This document shows positions 39,283-48,832 of a stretch of DNA of 64,000 nucleotides, piece after piece. Under the pieces are notes generated by a model that was not told the origin of the DNA, ran no database searches, and saw only the letters and a list, made by a program, of their open reading frames with translations. The DNA lies in the NCBI RefSeq assembly GCF_018614775.1, contig NZ_JAGGOF010000052.1, positions 1 through 64,000 of the forward strand, given 5' to 3'. A program made the translations under genes and the position numbers. The stretch comes from Pseudomonas fluorescens. GTDB taxonomy: Bacteria > Pseudomonadota > Gammaproteobacteria > Pseudomonadales > Pseudomonadaceae. The stretch's first letter is position 1. The number at the start of each line of letters is the position of its first letter.

Positions 39283-39374
39283 TGTGGGAGCGAGCCTGCT
39301 CGCGATTGCGACCGCACATTCAATATAGATGCAAGCAGACATACCGCCATCGCGAGCAGGCTCGCTCCCACAGG
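39283..39374. repeat. Inverted REP pair
   Basis: TGTGGGAGCGAGCCTGCTCG and its inverse lie between the betX-like gene and yjcH. Confidence 0.92.
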
Positions 39375-39405
39375 GGATTTTCATAGGGCTGGAAATTGCA
39401 GGTAC

Positions 39406-39441
39406 AAAAAAACCGCATGACCCGTAGGCATGCGGTTTTTT
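39406..39441 (-). terminator. Intrinsic terminator of the betX-like gene
   Basis: The stem AAAAACCGCATG / CATGCGGTTTTT is followed by a T tract on the minus strand, 22 bp past the stop. Confidence 0.9.
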
Positions 39442-39462
39442 ACAGCAGTCAAACCAGGCGGA

Positions 39463-40317
39463 TTACTTGCCGGTCCACTCCTTCACGCGGTCCGGGTGCT
39501 TGGCAACCCAATCCTTGGCTGCGGCTTCCGGCTTGGCACCTTCCTGGATCGCCAGCATGACTTCGCCGATCTCGTCTTTCGAGGACCATTGGAATTTCTT
39601 CAGGAAAGCGGCCACTTCCGGCGCCTTGGTATCCAGTTCCTTGCTGCCGATGCTGTTCACGGTTTCAGCCGCGCCGTAGACGCCTTTCGGGTCTTCCAGG
39701 AAGCGCAGTTTCCACTTGGCGAACATCCAGTGCGGCACCCAGCCGGTCACAGCGATGGATTCGTTCTTCTTCTCGGCACGGGTCAGCTCGGCGATCATGC
39801 CGGCACCGGAACTGGCCTTGAGTTGATAACCAGTCAGGTCGTAGTCCTTGATCGCCTGCTCGGTCTTGAGCATCACGCCTGAACCGGCGTCGATACCGAC
39901 GATGCGCTTCTTGAAGGAGTCGTCGGTCTTCAGATCCTCGAGGGACTTGGCCTTGACGTACTCCGGCACGATCAGGCCGATCTTGGCGTCTTTGAAGTTG
40001 GGGCCATAATCGACCACCTGGTCCTTGTTCTTGGTCCAGTAGTCGCCATGGGTCACCGGCAGCCAGGCCGAGAGCATCGCGTCGAGCTTGCCGGTGGCCA
40101 CGCCTTGCCACATGATCCCGGTCGCCACGGCTTGCAGCTTCACGTCGTAGCCCAGCTTCTGCTTGATGACCTCGGCCGCGACGTGAGTGGTCGCGACGCT
40201 GTCGGACCAACCGTCTACGTAACCGATGCTCAGCGTTTTGGTTTCGGCACTGGCCAGTGTGGAGCTGATCGCCAGTACCAGTGCGGCACCTGCGCCCAAG
40301 AGTCGTCGCATCTTCAT
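39463..40317 (-). CDS. betX: Glycine betaine ABC transporter substrate-binding protein, orphan
   Basis: The 284-residue periplasmic protein has a signal peptide (LLGAGAALVLAISSTLASA) and an OpuAC/ProX-type fold. The aromatic-rich segments YVDGWSDSVATTHVAAEV, AWLPVTHGDYWTKNKD and VTGWVPHWMFAKWKLRFLEDP would form the cage for quaternary amines. No permease or ATPase is adjacent. In P. aeruginosa and P. syringae an orphan betaine-binding protein next to a DUF485-symporter pair is BetX, which works with the Cbc transporter; the symbol rests on that synteny and is from memory. Confidence 0.8.
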   Translation of the reverse strand: MKMRRLLGAGAALVLAISSTLASAETKTLSIGYVDGWSDSVATTHVAAEVIKQKLGYDVKLQAVATGIMWQGVATGKLDAMLSAWLPVTHGDYWTKNKDQVVDYGPNFKDAKIGLIVPEYVKAKSLEDLKTDDSFKKRIVGIDAGSGVMLKTEQAIKDYDLTGYQLKASSGAGMIAELTRAEKKNESIAVTGWVPHWMFAKWKLRFLEDPKGVYGAAETVNSIGSKELDTKAPEVAAFLKKFQWSSKDEIGEVMLAIQEGAKPEAAAKDWVAKHPDRVKEWTGK

Positions 40318-40679
40318 CGTTACTTCCCCGAAAGTGCTGCGCCCGACGGATGCCGGGCGGCGTCAGCGTATAGCTATGGTCACAGCGCCCCCGTCACGCT
40401 CGCTCACCCGAACCGGTCCGAACGCCAGTGGAGTACTGACGCGTCGATCATCAACCCCTGCCGATCCGTATCCTGATCTGTCAGCGACACTGATGCGCCG
40501 AGAAACGACATCAGATCGCCAGCTGCGACAAGTAGACTTCAACTAGCCATCACCGAGGTCGAGCGTGTATCGTCCCGCTACTATTGCACCCCGTTCGCGC
40601 CCATCATGGCACTTTGCTCCGCTTCGGTGGTCATAGCCTGCGAATCTCATTCGACACCTTTCCTCTAAGGGATCCAGTC
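40318..40679. other. Intergenic region with divergent control signals
   Basis: This 362-bp gap separates the divergent betX-like and hydrolase genes. I see a GC-rich hairpin (CGCCCG / CGGGCG at 40340-40359) in the betX leader, and no gene or convincing promoter match. A GbdR-type site could not be recognised by eye. Confidence 0.5.
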
Positions 40680-41978
40680 ATGCTCCGTTCCTTGCGCTTC
40701 GCTGCCCTCTTCGGCGGCCTTATTCTGAGTGCGTCCGCGCTGGCGGTAGACATTGACGCCGCCAGCTATGGCTACCCCTTGACCAATCCGTTCGAGGCGA
40801 CCATTGCGACCACCCCGCCGGACCTGCGCCCGGAGTTGCCGCTGATCGAGGACATCAATCAGGCCGACCACAGCCTGACCCTGCGCCCCGAACGCCAGTT
40901 CATCCTGCCGGACAACTTCTGGCCGGTAAAAAGCCTGACCTATCGCATGGCCATCCAGGACAAACCGGCGCCGCTGATCTTCCTGATCGCCGGCACGGGC
41001 GCGCGCTATGACAGCAGTATCAACGAATACCTCAAGCGGCTGTACTACAAGGCCGGCTACCACGTGGTGCAGCTGTCATCGCCCACCAGCTTCGACTTCA
41101 TGAGTGCCGCCTCGCGCTTCGCCACCCCTGGTATCTCCAAGGAAGACGCCGAGGACATGTACCGGGTGATGCAGGCCGTGCGCGCCCAGAACCCCAAGCT
41201 GCCGGTGACCGAGTACTACCTCACCGGCTATAGCCTGGGCGCGCTGGATGCGGCGTTCGTCGCGCATCTGGACGAAACCCGCCGCAGTTTCAACTTCAAG
41301 AAAGTGCTGTTGCTGAACCCGCCAGTGAACCTGTACACCTCGATCAGCAACCTGGACCGACTGGTCCAGACCGAGGTCAAGGGCATCAACAGCACCACCA
41401 CGTTCTATGAACTGGTGCTGAACAAGCTGACCCGCTACTTCCAGCAGAAAGGCTACATCGACCTCAACGACGCCCTGGTCTACGACTTCCAGCAGTCCAA
41501 GCAGCACCTGACCAACGAACAGATGGCGATGCTGATCGGCACCTCGTTCCGTTTCTCGGCGGCCGACATCGCGTTCACCTCGGACCTGATCAACCGTCGC
41601 GGCCTGATCATTGCGCCCAAGTTCCCGATTACCGAAAGCACCAGCCTGACGCCGTTTCTCAAACGCGCACTGCAATGTGATTTCAGCTGTTACCTCACCG
41701 AGCAGGTGATCCCGATGTGGCGTGCGCGCACCGACGGCGGCAGCCTGCTGCAACTGGTCGATCAGGTCAGCCTGTACGCGCTGAAGGATTACCTGCACGA
41801 CAGCTCGAAGATTGCCGTCATGCATAACGCTGACGACGTCATCCTCGGCCCGGGCGACCTGGGTTTCCTGCGCAAGACCTTTGGCGATCGTCTGACGGTT
41901 TATCCACTGGGCGGCCACTGCGGCAACCTTAACTACCGCGTCAACAGCGACGCCATGCTGGAGTTCTTCCGTGGCTAA
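40680..41978 (+). CDS. Secreted alpha/beta serine hydrolase coupled to MlaA
   Basis: The 432-residue protein has a signal peptide (RFAALFGGLILSASALA) and an alpha/beta-hydrolase core: oxyanion region FLIAGTGARYDSS, nucleophile elbow LTGYSLGALDAAF, Asp in MHNADDVILGPGD and His in LGGHCGNLNYR. A catalytic triad is therefore visible. Two cysteines (CDFSC) may form a disulfide. Its stop overlaps the GTG start of the MlaA gene by 8 nt. I infer an envelope esterase or lipase working beside lipid transport. A recalled P. aeruginosa counterpart is PA3238. Confidence 0.82.
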   Translation: MLRSLRFAALFGGLILSASALAVDIDAASYGYPLTNPFEATIATTPPDLRPELPLIEDINQADHSLTLRPERQFILPDNFWPVKSLTYRMAIQDKPAPLIFLIAGTGARYDSSINEYLKRLYYKAGYHVVQLSSPTSFDFMSAASRFATPGISKEDAEDMYRVMQAVRAQNPKLPVTEYYLTGYSLGALDAAFVAHLDETRRSFNFKKVLLLNPPVNLYTSISNLDRLVQTEVKGINSTTTFYELVLNKLTRYFQQKGYIDLNDALVYDFQQSKQHLTNEQMAMLIGTSFRFSAADIAFTSDLINRRGLIIAPKFPITESTSLTPFLKRALQCDFSCYLTEQVIPMWRARTDGGSLLQLVDQVSLYALKDYLHDSSKIAVMHNADDVILGPGDLGFLRKTFGDRLTVYPLGGHCGNLNYRVNSDAMLEFFRG

Positions 41979-42759
41979 ATATCTCCTGCTTATCGCGGCG
42001 CTCATGAGCGCGGGCATGGCCCATGCCGACAACAGCAAGGCCAATGCGCCTGTGGTGGAGGATTCGGACGGCTTCAAGGAGCCGTTGACCAAGCTCAAGT
42101 TCAACCCTGGGCTGGACCAGCGCGAGTTCGAGCGCTCGACCCTCAATGCCCTGAACGTGTATGACCCGCTGGAGTCCTGGAACCGTCGGGTCTACCACTT
42201 CAACTACCGCTTTGACCAATGGGTGTTCCTGCCCGTGGTCGACGGCTATCGCTACGTCACCCCGACCTTCGTGCGCACAGGGGTCAGCAACTTCTTCAAC
42301 AACCTGGGCGACGTGCCCAACCTGATGAACAGCCTGCTGCAATTCAAGGGCAAGCGTTCGATGGAAACCACGGCGCGGCTGTTGCTCAACACCACCATCG
42401 GCATCGCCGGCCTGTGGGACCCGGCCACGGCCATGGGCCTGCCGCGCCAGAGCGAAGACTTCGGCCAGACCCTGGGCTTCTACGGCGTTCCCGGCGGCGC
42501 GTACGTTGTGCTGCCGATCTTCGGCCCTTCGAACCTGCGCGACACATCGGGCCTGCTGGTGGACTACACGGCCGAATCGGCGATCAACTTCCTCAACGTC
42601 GCCGAAGTCAGCGCCAACCACCCGGAACTGTTGCTCCTGCGCGGCGTGGACAAGCGCTACCAGACCAGCTTCCGCTATGGCCAGCTGAACTCGCCGTTCG
42701 AGTACGAGAAGGTGCGCTACGTGTACACGGAGTCGCGCAAGTTGCAGATCGCCGAGTAA
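41971..42759 (+). CDS. MlaA/VacJ family outer-membrane lipid asymmetry protein, no lipobox
   Basis: The 262-residue protein has the MlaA signatures YDPLESWNRRVYHFNYRFDQWVFLPVVDGYRYVTP, RFLLNTTIG-like ARLLLNTTIGIAGLWDPA and EDFGQTLGFYGVPGGAYVVLPIFGPSNLRD. In E. coli MlaA removes misplaced phospholipids from the outer leaflet and is a lipoprotein; here the signal peptide (LLLIAALMSAGMAHA) has no Cys, so it is predicted to be cleaved by signal peptidase I. It starts at GTG 41971, overlapping the hydrolase. It is likely a paralogue of a canonical VacJ encoded elsewhere. Confidence 0.9.
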   Translation: MAKYLLLIAALMSAGMAHADNSKANAPVVEDSDGFKEPLTKLKFNPGLDQREFERSTLNALNVYDPLESWNRRVYHFNYRFDQWVFLPVVDGYRYVTPTFVRTGVSNFFNNLGDVPNLMNSLLQFKGKRSMETTARLLLNTTIGIAGLWDPATAMGLPRQSEDFGQTLGFYGVPGGAYVVLPIFGPSNLRDTSGLLVDYTAESAINFLNVAEVSANHPELLLLRGVDKRYQTSFRYGQLNSPFEYEKVRYVYTESRKLQIAE

Positions 42760-42780
42760 CCCTCGGCCAGCACTAACCCA

Positions 42781-42870
42781 TGTGGGAGCGGGTTTGCTCG
42801 CGAAGGCGGTGTATCAGTCAGCCTGTTTGTAGCTGACACACCGCCTTCGCGAGCAAGCCCGCTCCCACAG
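42781..42870. repeat. Inverted REP pair
   Basis: TGTGGGAGCGGGTTTGCTCG and its inverse (the GCGGGCTTGC subtype) lie between convergent mlaA and DUF808 genes. Confidence 0.92.
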
Positions 42871-42890
42871 TTTGTTATGGGTTGTCAGGT

Positions 42891-43805
<915 letters not shown>

Positions 43806-43935
43806 GGAGGGGCTCCTTGAACAATAATGCCGCGCAGCATACCGCGAGCCGCGCCGCCGTGGGCATTGTTGAGCGCCGCGCGAGGCCGGTGCTACCATGC
43901 GCCACCGCCAGAACCGGCAAGGAACCTCTGGGTTT

Positions 43936-44550
43936 ATGAGCACTATCCGCGAGCGTAACAAAGAACTGATCCTGCGTGCCGCCAGCGAGGAATTTGCCGA
44001 CAAGGGCTTCGCCGCGACCAAGACCAGCGACATCGCGGCCAAGGCAGGCCTGCCCAAACCCAACGTCTACTACTACTTCAAATCCAAGGAAAACCTCTAC
44101 CGCGAGGTCCTGGAAAGCATCATCGAGCCGATCCTCCAGGCCTCCACGCCCTTCAATGCCGATGGCGTACCGGGTGAGGTGCTGAGCAACTATATTCGCT
44201 CCAAGATCCGCATCTCGCGGGATCTGCCTTTCGCCTCGAAAGTCTTCGCCAGCGAAATCATGCACGGTGCCCCGCACCTGAGCCCCGACCTGGTGGAGCA
44301 GCTCAATGCCCAGGCCCGGCACAACATCGACTGCATCCAGACCTGGATCAACCGCGGCCAGATCGCCCCCATCGACCCCAACCACCTGATGTTCAGCATC
44401 TGGGCCGCCACCCAGACCTACGCCGATTTCGACTGGCAGATTTCCGCAGTGACTGGCAAGGCGAAGCTGGATGAAGCCGACTATGAGGCGGCTGCGCAGA
44501 CGATCATCCGCTTGGTTTTGAAGGGGTGTGAGGTGGATCGTCAGGCTTAG
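43936..44550 (+). CDS. TetR-family transcriptional regulator (RutR-like)
   Basis: The 204-residue repressor has an N-terminal TetR helix-turn-helix ([44 protein letters not shown]) and a RutR/YcdC-type ligand domain ([21 protein letters not shown]). The ATG at 43936 is the family start. In P. aeruginosa a TetR gene (PA1504, from memory) borders the gcl operon, so this could govern the glyoxylate genes. Here, however, a transposase gene and REPs lie between them. The ligand is unknown. Confidence 0.88.
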   Translation: MSTIRERNKELILRAASEEFADKGFAATKTSDIAAKAGLPKPNVYYYFKSKENLYREVLESIIEPILQASTPFNADGVPGEVLSNYIRSKIRISRDLPFASKVFASEIMHGAPHLSPDLVEQLNAQARHNIDCIQTWINRGQIAPIDPNHLMFSIWAATQTYADFDWQISAVTGKAKLDEADYEAAAQTIIRLVLKGCEVDRQA

Positions 44551-44564
44551 CACCGCGCTGCCTT

Positions 44565-44658
44565 CATCGCGAGCAGGCTCGCTCCCACAGGTTTCGATGG
44601 TGGACACAAAATTCAGGGCCACTGCAAATCCCCTGTGGGAGCGAGCCTGCTCGCGATG
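44565..44658. repeat. Inverted REP pair flanking the RAYT gene
   Basis: CATCGCGAGCAGGCTCGCTC and its inverse end 20 bp before the 3' end of the RAYT gene. Confidence 0.93.
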
Positions 44659-44677
44659 AAGGCAACCCGGTTCCAAG

Positions 44678-45136
44678 TCAGACCCAGATCGCATCCCACA
44701 ACGGGTAGTCGCCCAGTCGCTTCACCAGACCTGCCCGCAGCGGATTGGCAACGACATACCGGGCAAGCTTGACCATATCATCTTCGCGCCTCAATGCCCG
44801 GTCATGAAAGCCTTTTTGCCAAAGGTTGATTTTGCGGTCCAGAGACAGATTCACTGCCTTGGTACTCAATGATTTTGTTCTTTGCATCAGGCTACCCAAC
44901 GACCCCTCACGCAACTCGATCAACCAATGAAAGTGTTCGGGCATAACGACCCAGGCCAATGAGTTGGCGAAACCCTGATCCTCAGCTTTTCGAAACTGAT
45001 CGACGACCAATCTGCCCAAGGCGAAACTCTGAACAACAGGCTCTCGGCCAACAGTATTTGTGGTCAGCAAATAGATTCGATTCAACTCGCCATAGCGACC
45101 GATGCGCAAACGGTGTGAAGCGGGTAACTCCGGCAT
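44678..45136 (-). CDS. REP-associated tyrosine transposase (RAYT)
   Basis: The 152-residue Y1 transposase has the divalent-metal HUH-type motif in VVMPEHFHWLIEL, the INLWQKGFHDRAL segment and the catalytic Tyr in LARYVVANPLRAGLV. RAYTs bind and are thought to mobilise REP hairpins. REPs lie on both sides (44565-44658 and 45234-45253), so this is a complete REP-RAYT unit. ATG 45136 is where similarity starts. Its insertion splits the TetR gene from the gcl cluster. Confidence 0.92.
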   Translation of the reverse strand: MPELPASHRLRIGRYGELNRIYLLTTNTVGREPVVQSFALGRLVVDQFRKAEDQGFANSLAWVVMPEHFHWLIELREGSLGSLMQRTKSLSTKAVNLSLDRKINLWQKGFHDRALRREDDMVKLARYVVANPLRAGLVKRLGDYPLWDAIWV

Positions 45137-45233
45137 TCGATTACCTCTCTGATGACCAGGTTTCAAGAGGCTAGATCTGCGAATCTTCGAGTGCCGGGTG
45201 AACTTATTAGGCGATGTAACCGGGTAGATAGCC

Positions 45234-45253
45234 ATCGCGAGCAGGCTCGCGAT
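45234..45253. repeat. Truncated REP on the 5' side of the RAYT gene
   Basis: ATCGCGAG and CTCGCGAT are perfect 8-bp arms around CAGG. It lacks the flanking CTCCCACAG half, unlike the other copies. Confidence 0.8.
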
Positions 45254-45277
45254 AGCAACAGCTCAGTCAATACAGAA

Positions 45278-45718
45278 TCAAGCCCCCACCCCCGCATCCG
45301 CCATCAACCCCACCGCCTCCACCGCCCTGATCGCCACCTGCTCATCCACATCGGACAGATCACCGCTGACACCCACCGCACCCAACACCTTCCCTTCCCC
45401 ATTGCGAATCAACACCCCACCCGGAACCGGTATGACGCTGCCCTGACCCAGGCTGTTCAGGGCGGCGATGAAGGCCGGGCGTTGTTGGGCGTCCTGGGCC
45501 AGCAGGCGTGAGCCCTTGCCCAGGGCGATGGCCCCCCAGGCTTTGCCGATAGCGATCTGTGGGCGAAGCAGGCTGGCGCCGTCTTCGCGTTGCAAGGCAA
45601 TCAGGTGGCCACCGCCGTCAAGGACCGCGACGGTCAGAGGGGCGGCATTGACTTCACGGCCGGCGGCAAGGGCCTGGCCGGTCAGGTTCACGGCGATTTT
45701 CAAGGTTAAAGCGCTCAT
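45278..45718 (-). CDS. GlcG/HbpS family protein
   Basis: The 146-residue single-domain protein has the GlcG/HbpS pattern PLTVAVLDGGGHLIALQREDGASLLRPQIAIGKAWGA and PVPGGVLIRNGEGKVLGAVGVSGDLSDVDEQVA. Family members are found in glycolate/glyoxylate operons, and some bind heme; the function is unsettled. It is divergent from gcl across 267 bp that contain two identical TTGTATACAA palindromes. Confidence 0.9.
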   Translation of the reverse strand: MSALTLKIAVNLTGQALAAGREVNAAPLTVAVLDGGGHLIALQREDGASLLRPQIAIGKAWGAIALGKGSRLLAQDAQQRPAFIAALNSLGQGSVIPVPGGVLIRNGEGKVLGAVGVSGDLSDVDEQVAIRAVEAVGLMADAGVGA

Positions 45719-45811
45719 GGGTGCTGTCCTTTCTTTTGTTATGGAAAAGCCTTCCGGGTTTCACTTTCAGCCAAAGCGAACAACACAAATAGAACACAAC
45801 AAAAGATATTT

Positions 45812-45821
45812 TTGTATACAA
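45812..45821. promoter_or_regulatory. Palindromic operator candidate (copy 1)
   Basis: The perfect palindrome TTGTATACAA lies 94 bp upstream of the GlcG-like gene. An identical copy lies 139 bp away at 45951. Confidence 0.65.
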
Positions 45822-45950
45822 TAATCTCAACAAAGCATCTGAAGCGACGAAACGCTTCAGCATTCTCGGCCTTTCAACGAATGAAACAGGCGCTTGAGAA
45901 AAGACATTGACCGGTACCGTTCGGCGTGAATACACTCGGCGCAAAGCCAC

Positions 45951-45960
45951 TTGTATACAA
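45951..45960. promoter_or_regulatory. Palindromic operator candidate (copy 2)
   Basis: TTGTATACAA lies 25 bp before the gcl start, where it would overlap the promoter or transcription start. The pattern TGTATACA is typical of GntR-family sites, but the cognate regulator is not established here. Confidence 0.65.
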
Positions 45961-45985
45961 TTACAAAACTTAAGAGGCACAAAAC

Positions 45986-47761
45986 ATGAGCAAAATGAGA
46001 GCAATCGAAGCCGCCGTTCTGGTGATGCGCCGTGAAGGCGTGGACACTGCCTTCGGCATCCCGGGTGCGGCGATCAACCCGCTGTACTCTGCCCTGCAAA
46101 AGGTCGGCGGCATCGATCACGTCCTTGCTCGCCACGTGGAAGGCGCCTCGCACATGGCCGAGGGCTACACCCGCACCAAGGCCGGCAACATCGGTGTGTG
46201 CATCGGCACCTCGGGGCCGGCCGGCACCGACATGGTCACCGGGCTCTACAGTGCTTCGGCCGACTCGATCCCGATCCTCTGCATCACCGGTCAAGCACCC
46301 CGTGCGCGCCTGCACAAGGAAGACTTCCAGGCGGTGGACATCACCAGCATCGTCAAGCCGGTGACCAAGTGGGCGACCACCGTCCTGGAACCTGGCCAGG
46401 TGCCCTACGCCTTTCAGAAAGCCTTTTACGAAATGCGTTCCGGCCGTCCGGGCCCGGTACTGATCGACCTGCCGTTCGACGTGCAGATGGCCGAGATCGA
46501 ATTCGACATCGATGCCTACCAACCGCTGCCCCTGGCCAAACCGGCGGCCAACCGCGTGCAGATCGAAAAGGCGCTGACCCTGCTGAACCAGGCCGAGCGC
46601 CCATTGCTGGTAGCCGGTGGCGGCATCATCAACGCCGACGCCAGCGAATTGCTGGTGGAGTTCGCCGAGCTGACCGGTATCCCGGTCATTCCCACCCTGA
46701 TGGGCTGGGGCACGATCCCCGATGATCACCCGCTGATGGTCGGCATGGTCGGCCTGCAAACCTCCCATCGCTATGGCAACGCAACGCTGCTCAAGTCCGA
46801 CGTAGTGCTCGGCGTCGGCAACCGCTGGGCCAACCGTCACACCGGCTCGGTGGATGTCTACACCGAAGGCCGCACGTTCATTCACGTGGACATCGAGCCG
46901 ACCCAGATCGGCCGGGTGTTCACACCTGACCTGGGCATCGTTTCCGATGCGGCCTCAGCGCTGACCGTGTTCATCGAAGTCGCCCGAGAATGGCAAGCCG
47001 CCGGCAAGTTGAAGAACCGCAGCGCCTGGGTGCAGGACTGCCAGCAACGCAAGGCGAGCCTGCAGCGCAAGACCCACTTCGACAACGTGCCGGTCAAGCC
47101 ACAACGCGTCTATGAAGAAATGAACCAGGTGTTCGGCAAGGACACCTGCTACGTCAGCACCATCGGCCTGTCGCAGATCGCCGGCGCGCAGTTCCTGCAC
47201 GTCTACAAACCGCGCCACTGGATCAACTGCGGCCAGGCCGGTCCCTTGGGCTGGACCATTCCCGCCGCGCTGGGAGTGGTCAAGGCCGACCCGAGCCGCA
47301 AGGTCGTGGCGTTGTCGGGCGACTATGATTTCCAGTTCATGATCGAAGAGCTGGCGGTGGGGGCGCAATTCAAACTGCCGTACATCCATGTCGTGGTGAA
47401 CAACTCTTACCTGGGCTTGATCCGTCAGGCCCAGCGCGGATTTGACATGGACTACTGCGTGCAGCTGTCTTTCGACAACCTCAACGCGCCCGAACTCAAC
47501 GGCTATGGCGTGGACCACGTCGCCGTGGCCGAGGGCCTGGGTTGCAAAGCGTTGCGGGTGTTCGAACCGTCCGGCATCCAGCCGGCGCTGCGCAAGGCCC
47601 AGGCGATGATCGAAGAATTCCGGGTGCCGGTGATCGTCGAGATCATCCTGGAGCGGGTGACGAACATTTCCATGGGCACCGAGATCAACGCCGTCAACGA
47701 ATTTGAAGACCTGGCGCTGGTGGGTAACGATGCGCCGACGGCCATTTCATTGCTCGATTAA
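45986..47761 (+). CDS. gcl: Glyoxylate carboligase
   Basis: Gcl joins two glyoxylate molecules to tartronate semialdehyde plus CO2. The 591-residue thiamine-diphosphate enzyme has the acetolactate-synthase fold. It has an N-terminal pyrimidine domain ([24 protein letters not shown], in which the usual ThDP Glu is absent, a known Gcl feature), and the diphosphate-binding segment [36 protein letters not shown]. It heads the glyoxylate line, with REP pairs after it. Confidence 0.97.
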   Translation: MSKMRAIEAAVLVMRREGVDTAFGIPGAAINPLYSALQKVGGIDHVLARHVEGASHMAEGYTRTKAGNIGVCIGTSGPAGTDMVTGLYSASADSIPILCITGQAPRARLHKEDFQAVDITSIVKPVTKWATTVLEPGQVPYAFQKAFYEMRSGRPGPVLIDLPFDVQMAEIEFDIDAYQPLPLAKPAANRVQIEKALTLLNQAERPLLVAGGGIINADASELLVEFAELTGIPVIPTLMGWGTIPDDHPLMVGMVGLQTSHRYGNATLLKSDVVLGVGNRWANRHTGSVDVYTEGRTFIHVDIEPTQIGRVFTPDLGIVSDAASALTVFIEVAREWQAAGKLKNRSAWVQDCQQRKASLQRKTHFDNVPVKPQRVYEEMNQVFGKDTCYVSTIGLSQIAGAQFLHVYKPRHWINCGQAGPLGWTIPAALGVVKADPSRKVVALSGDYDFQFMIEELAVGAQFKLPYIHVVVNNSYLGLIRQAQRGFDMDYCVQLSFDNLNAPELNGYGVDHVAVAEGLGCKALRVFEPSGIQPALRKAQAMIEEFRVPVIVEIILERVTNISMGTEINAVNEFEDLALVGNDAPTAISLLD

Positions 47762-47772
47762 CGCTGTTCCCT

Positions 47773-47862
47773 TGTGGGAGCGGGCTTGCTCGCGAAGGCG
47801 TAGTGTCAGGTGGCATAGGTGTAGCAGACACACCGCTTTCGCGAGCAAGCCCGCTCCCACAG
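47773..47862. repeat. Inverted REP pair between gcl and hyi
   Basis: TGTGGGAGCGGGCTTGCTCG and its inverse lie within the operon. Confidence 0.92.
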
Positions 47863-47891
47863 GGACCAACAACTAGTTTCCGGAGACCACC

Positions 47892-48674
47892 ATGCCACGT
47901 TTCGCCGCCAACCTGTCCATGCTGTTCACCGAGCAGGATTTCCTCGCCCGTTTCGAAGCGGCCGCCAAGGCCGGTTTCAGTGGGGTCGAATACCTGTTCC
48001 CTTACGACTACAGCTCCGCCGAACTCAAGGCCCAGCTCGACGCCCATGGCCTGACCCAGGTGCTGTTCAACCTGCCGGCCGGCGACTGGGCCAAGGGTGA
48101 GCGCGGCATTGCCTGCCCGCCGGACCGGGTCGAGGAGTTTCGTGCCGGGGTCGACCTGGCGATCGCCTATGCCAAGGTATTGGGCAATACCCAGGTCAAC
48201 TGCCTGTCCGGGATTCGCCCGCAGAACTGCAACGAAACCCTGGTGGAAAAGACCTTCGTCGCCAACCTCAAGTACGCCGCCGAAAAGCTGCAAGCAGCAG
48301 GCATCAAGTTGGTGATGGAAGCCATCAATACCCGCGACATCCCCGGTTTCTACCTGAACAACACCGCCCAGGCCCTGTCGATCCGCGAGCAGGTGGGCAG
48401 CGCCAACCTGTTCCTGCAATACGACATCTACCACATGCAGATCATGGAAGGTGACCTGGCGCGGACGCTGCAATCGCACCTGGGCGAGATCAACCATGTG
48501 CAACTGGCGGACAACCCTGGACGCAACGAGCCGGGCACCGGTGAGATCAACTACCGCTTCCTGTTCGAACACCTGGACCGTATCGGTTACCAGGGTTGGG
48601 TCGGCTGCGAATACAAGCCGCTGACCACCACCGAGGCCGGGCTTGGCTGGTTGAAAACCCATAACGCGCTCTGA
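47892..48674 (+). CDS. hyi: Hydroxypyruvate isomerase
   Basis: It interconverts hydroxypyruvate and tartronate semialdehyde. The 260-residue TIM barrel starts MPRFAANLSMLFTEQDFLARFEAAAKAGFSGVEYLFPYDY. It has KLVMEAINTRDIPGFYL and FLQYDIYHMQIMEGD, with the metal ligands Glu, Asp, His and Glu typical of the family. CGGAG lies about 8 nt before the ATG. It sits between gcl and glxR. Confidence 0.96.
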   Translation: MPRFAANLSMLFTEQDFLARFEAAAKAGFSGVEYLFPYDYSSAELKAQLDAHGLTQVLFNLPAGDWAKGERGIACPPDRVEEFRAGVDLAIAYAKVLGNTQVNCLSGIRPQNCNETLVEKTFVANLKYAAEKLQAAGIKLVMEAINTRDIPGFYLNNTAQALSIREQVGSANLFLQYDIYHMQIMEGDLARTLQSHLGEINHVQLADNPGRNEPGTGEINYRFLFEHLDRIGYQGWVGCEYKPLTTTEAGLGWLKTHNAL

Positions 48675-48689
48675 CATGCACTCATCCCC

Positions 48690-48779
48690 TGTGGGAGCGA
48701 GCCTGCTCGCGATGGCGGCAGCCCAGTCGATCACTTGTTGACTGACACACCGCCATCGCGAGCAGGCTCGCTCCCACAT
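48690..48779. repeat. Inverted REP pair between hyi and glxR
   Basis: TGTGGGAGCGAGCCTGCTCG and its inverse lie within the operon. Confidence 0.92.
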
Positions 48780-48832
48780 GAAAGCAGTTCTCCATTTGCC
48801 TGAAACAGCAACAAAAACAAGAGGATTTTCTC

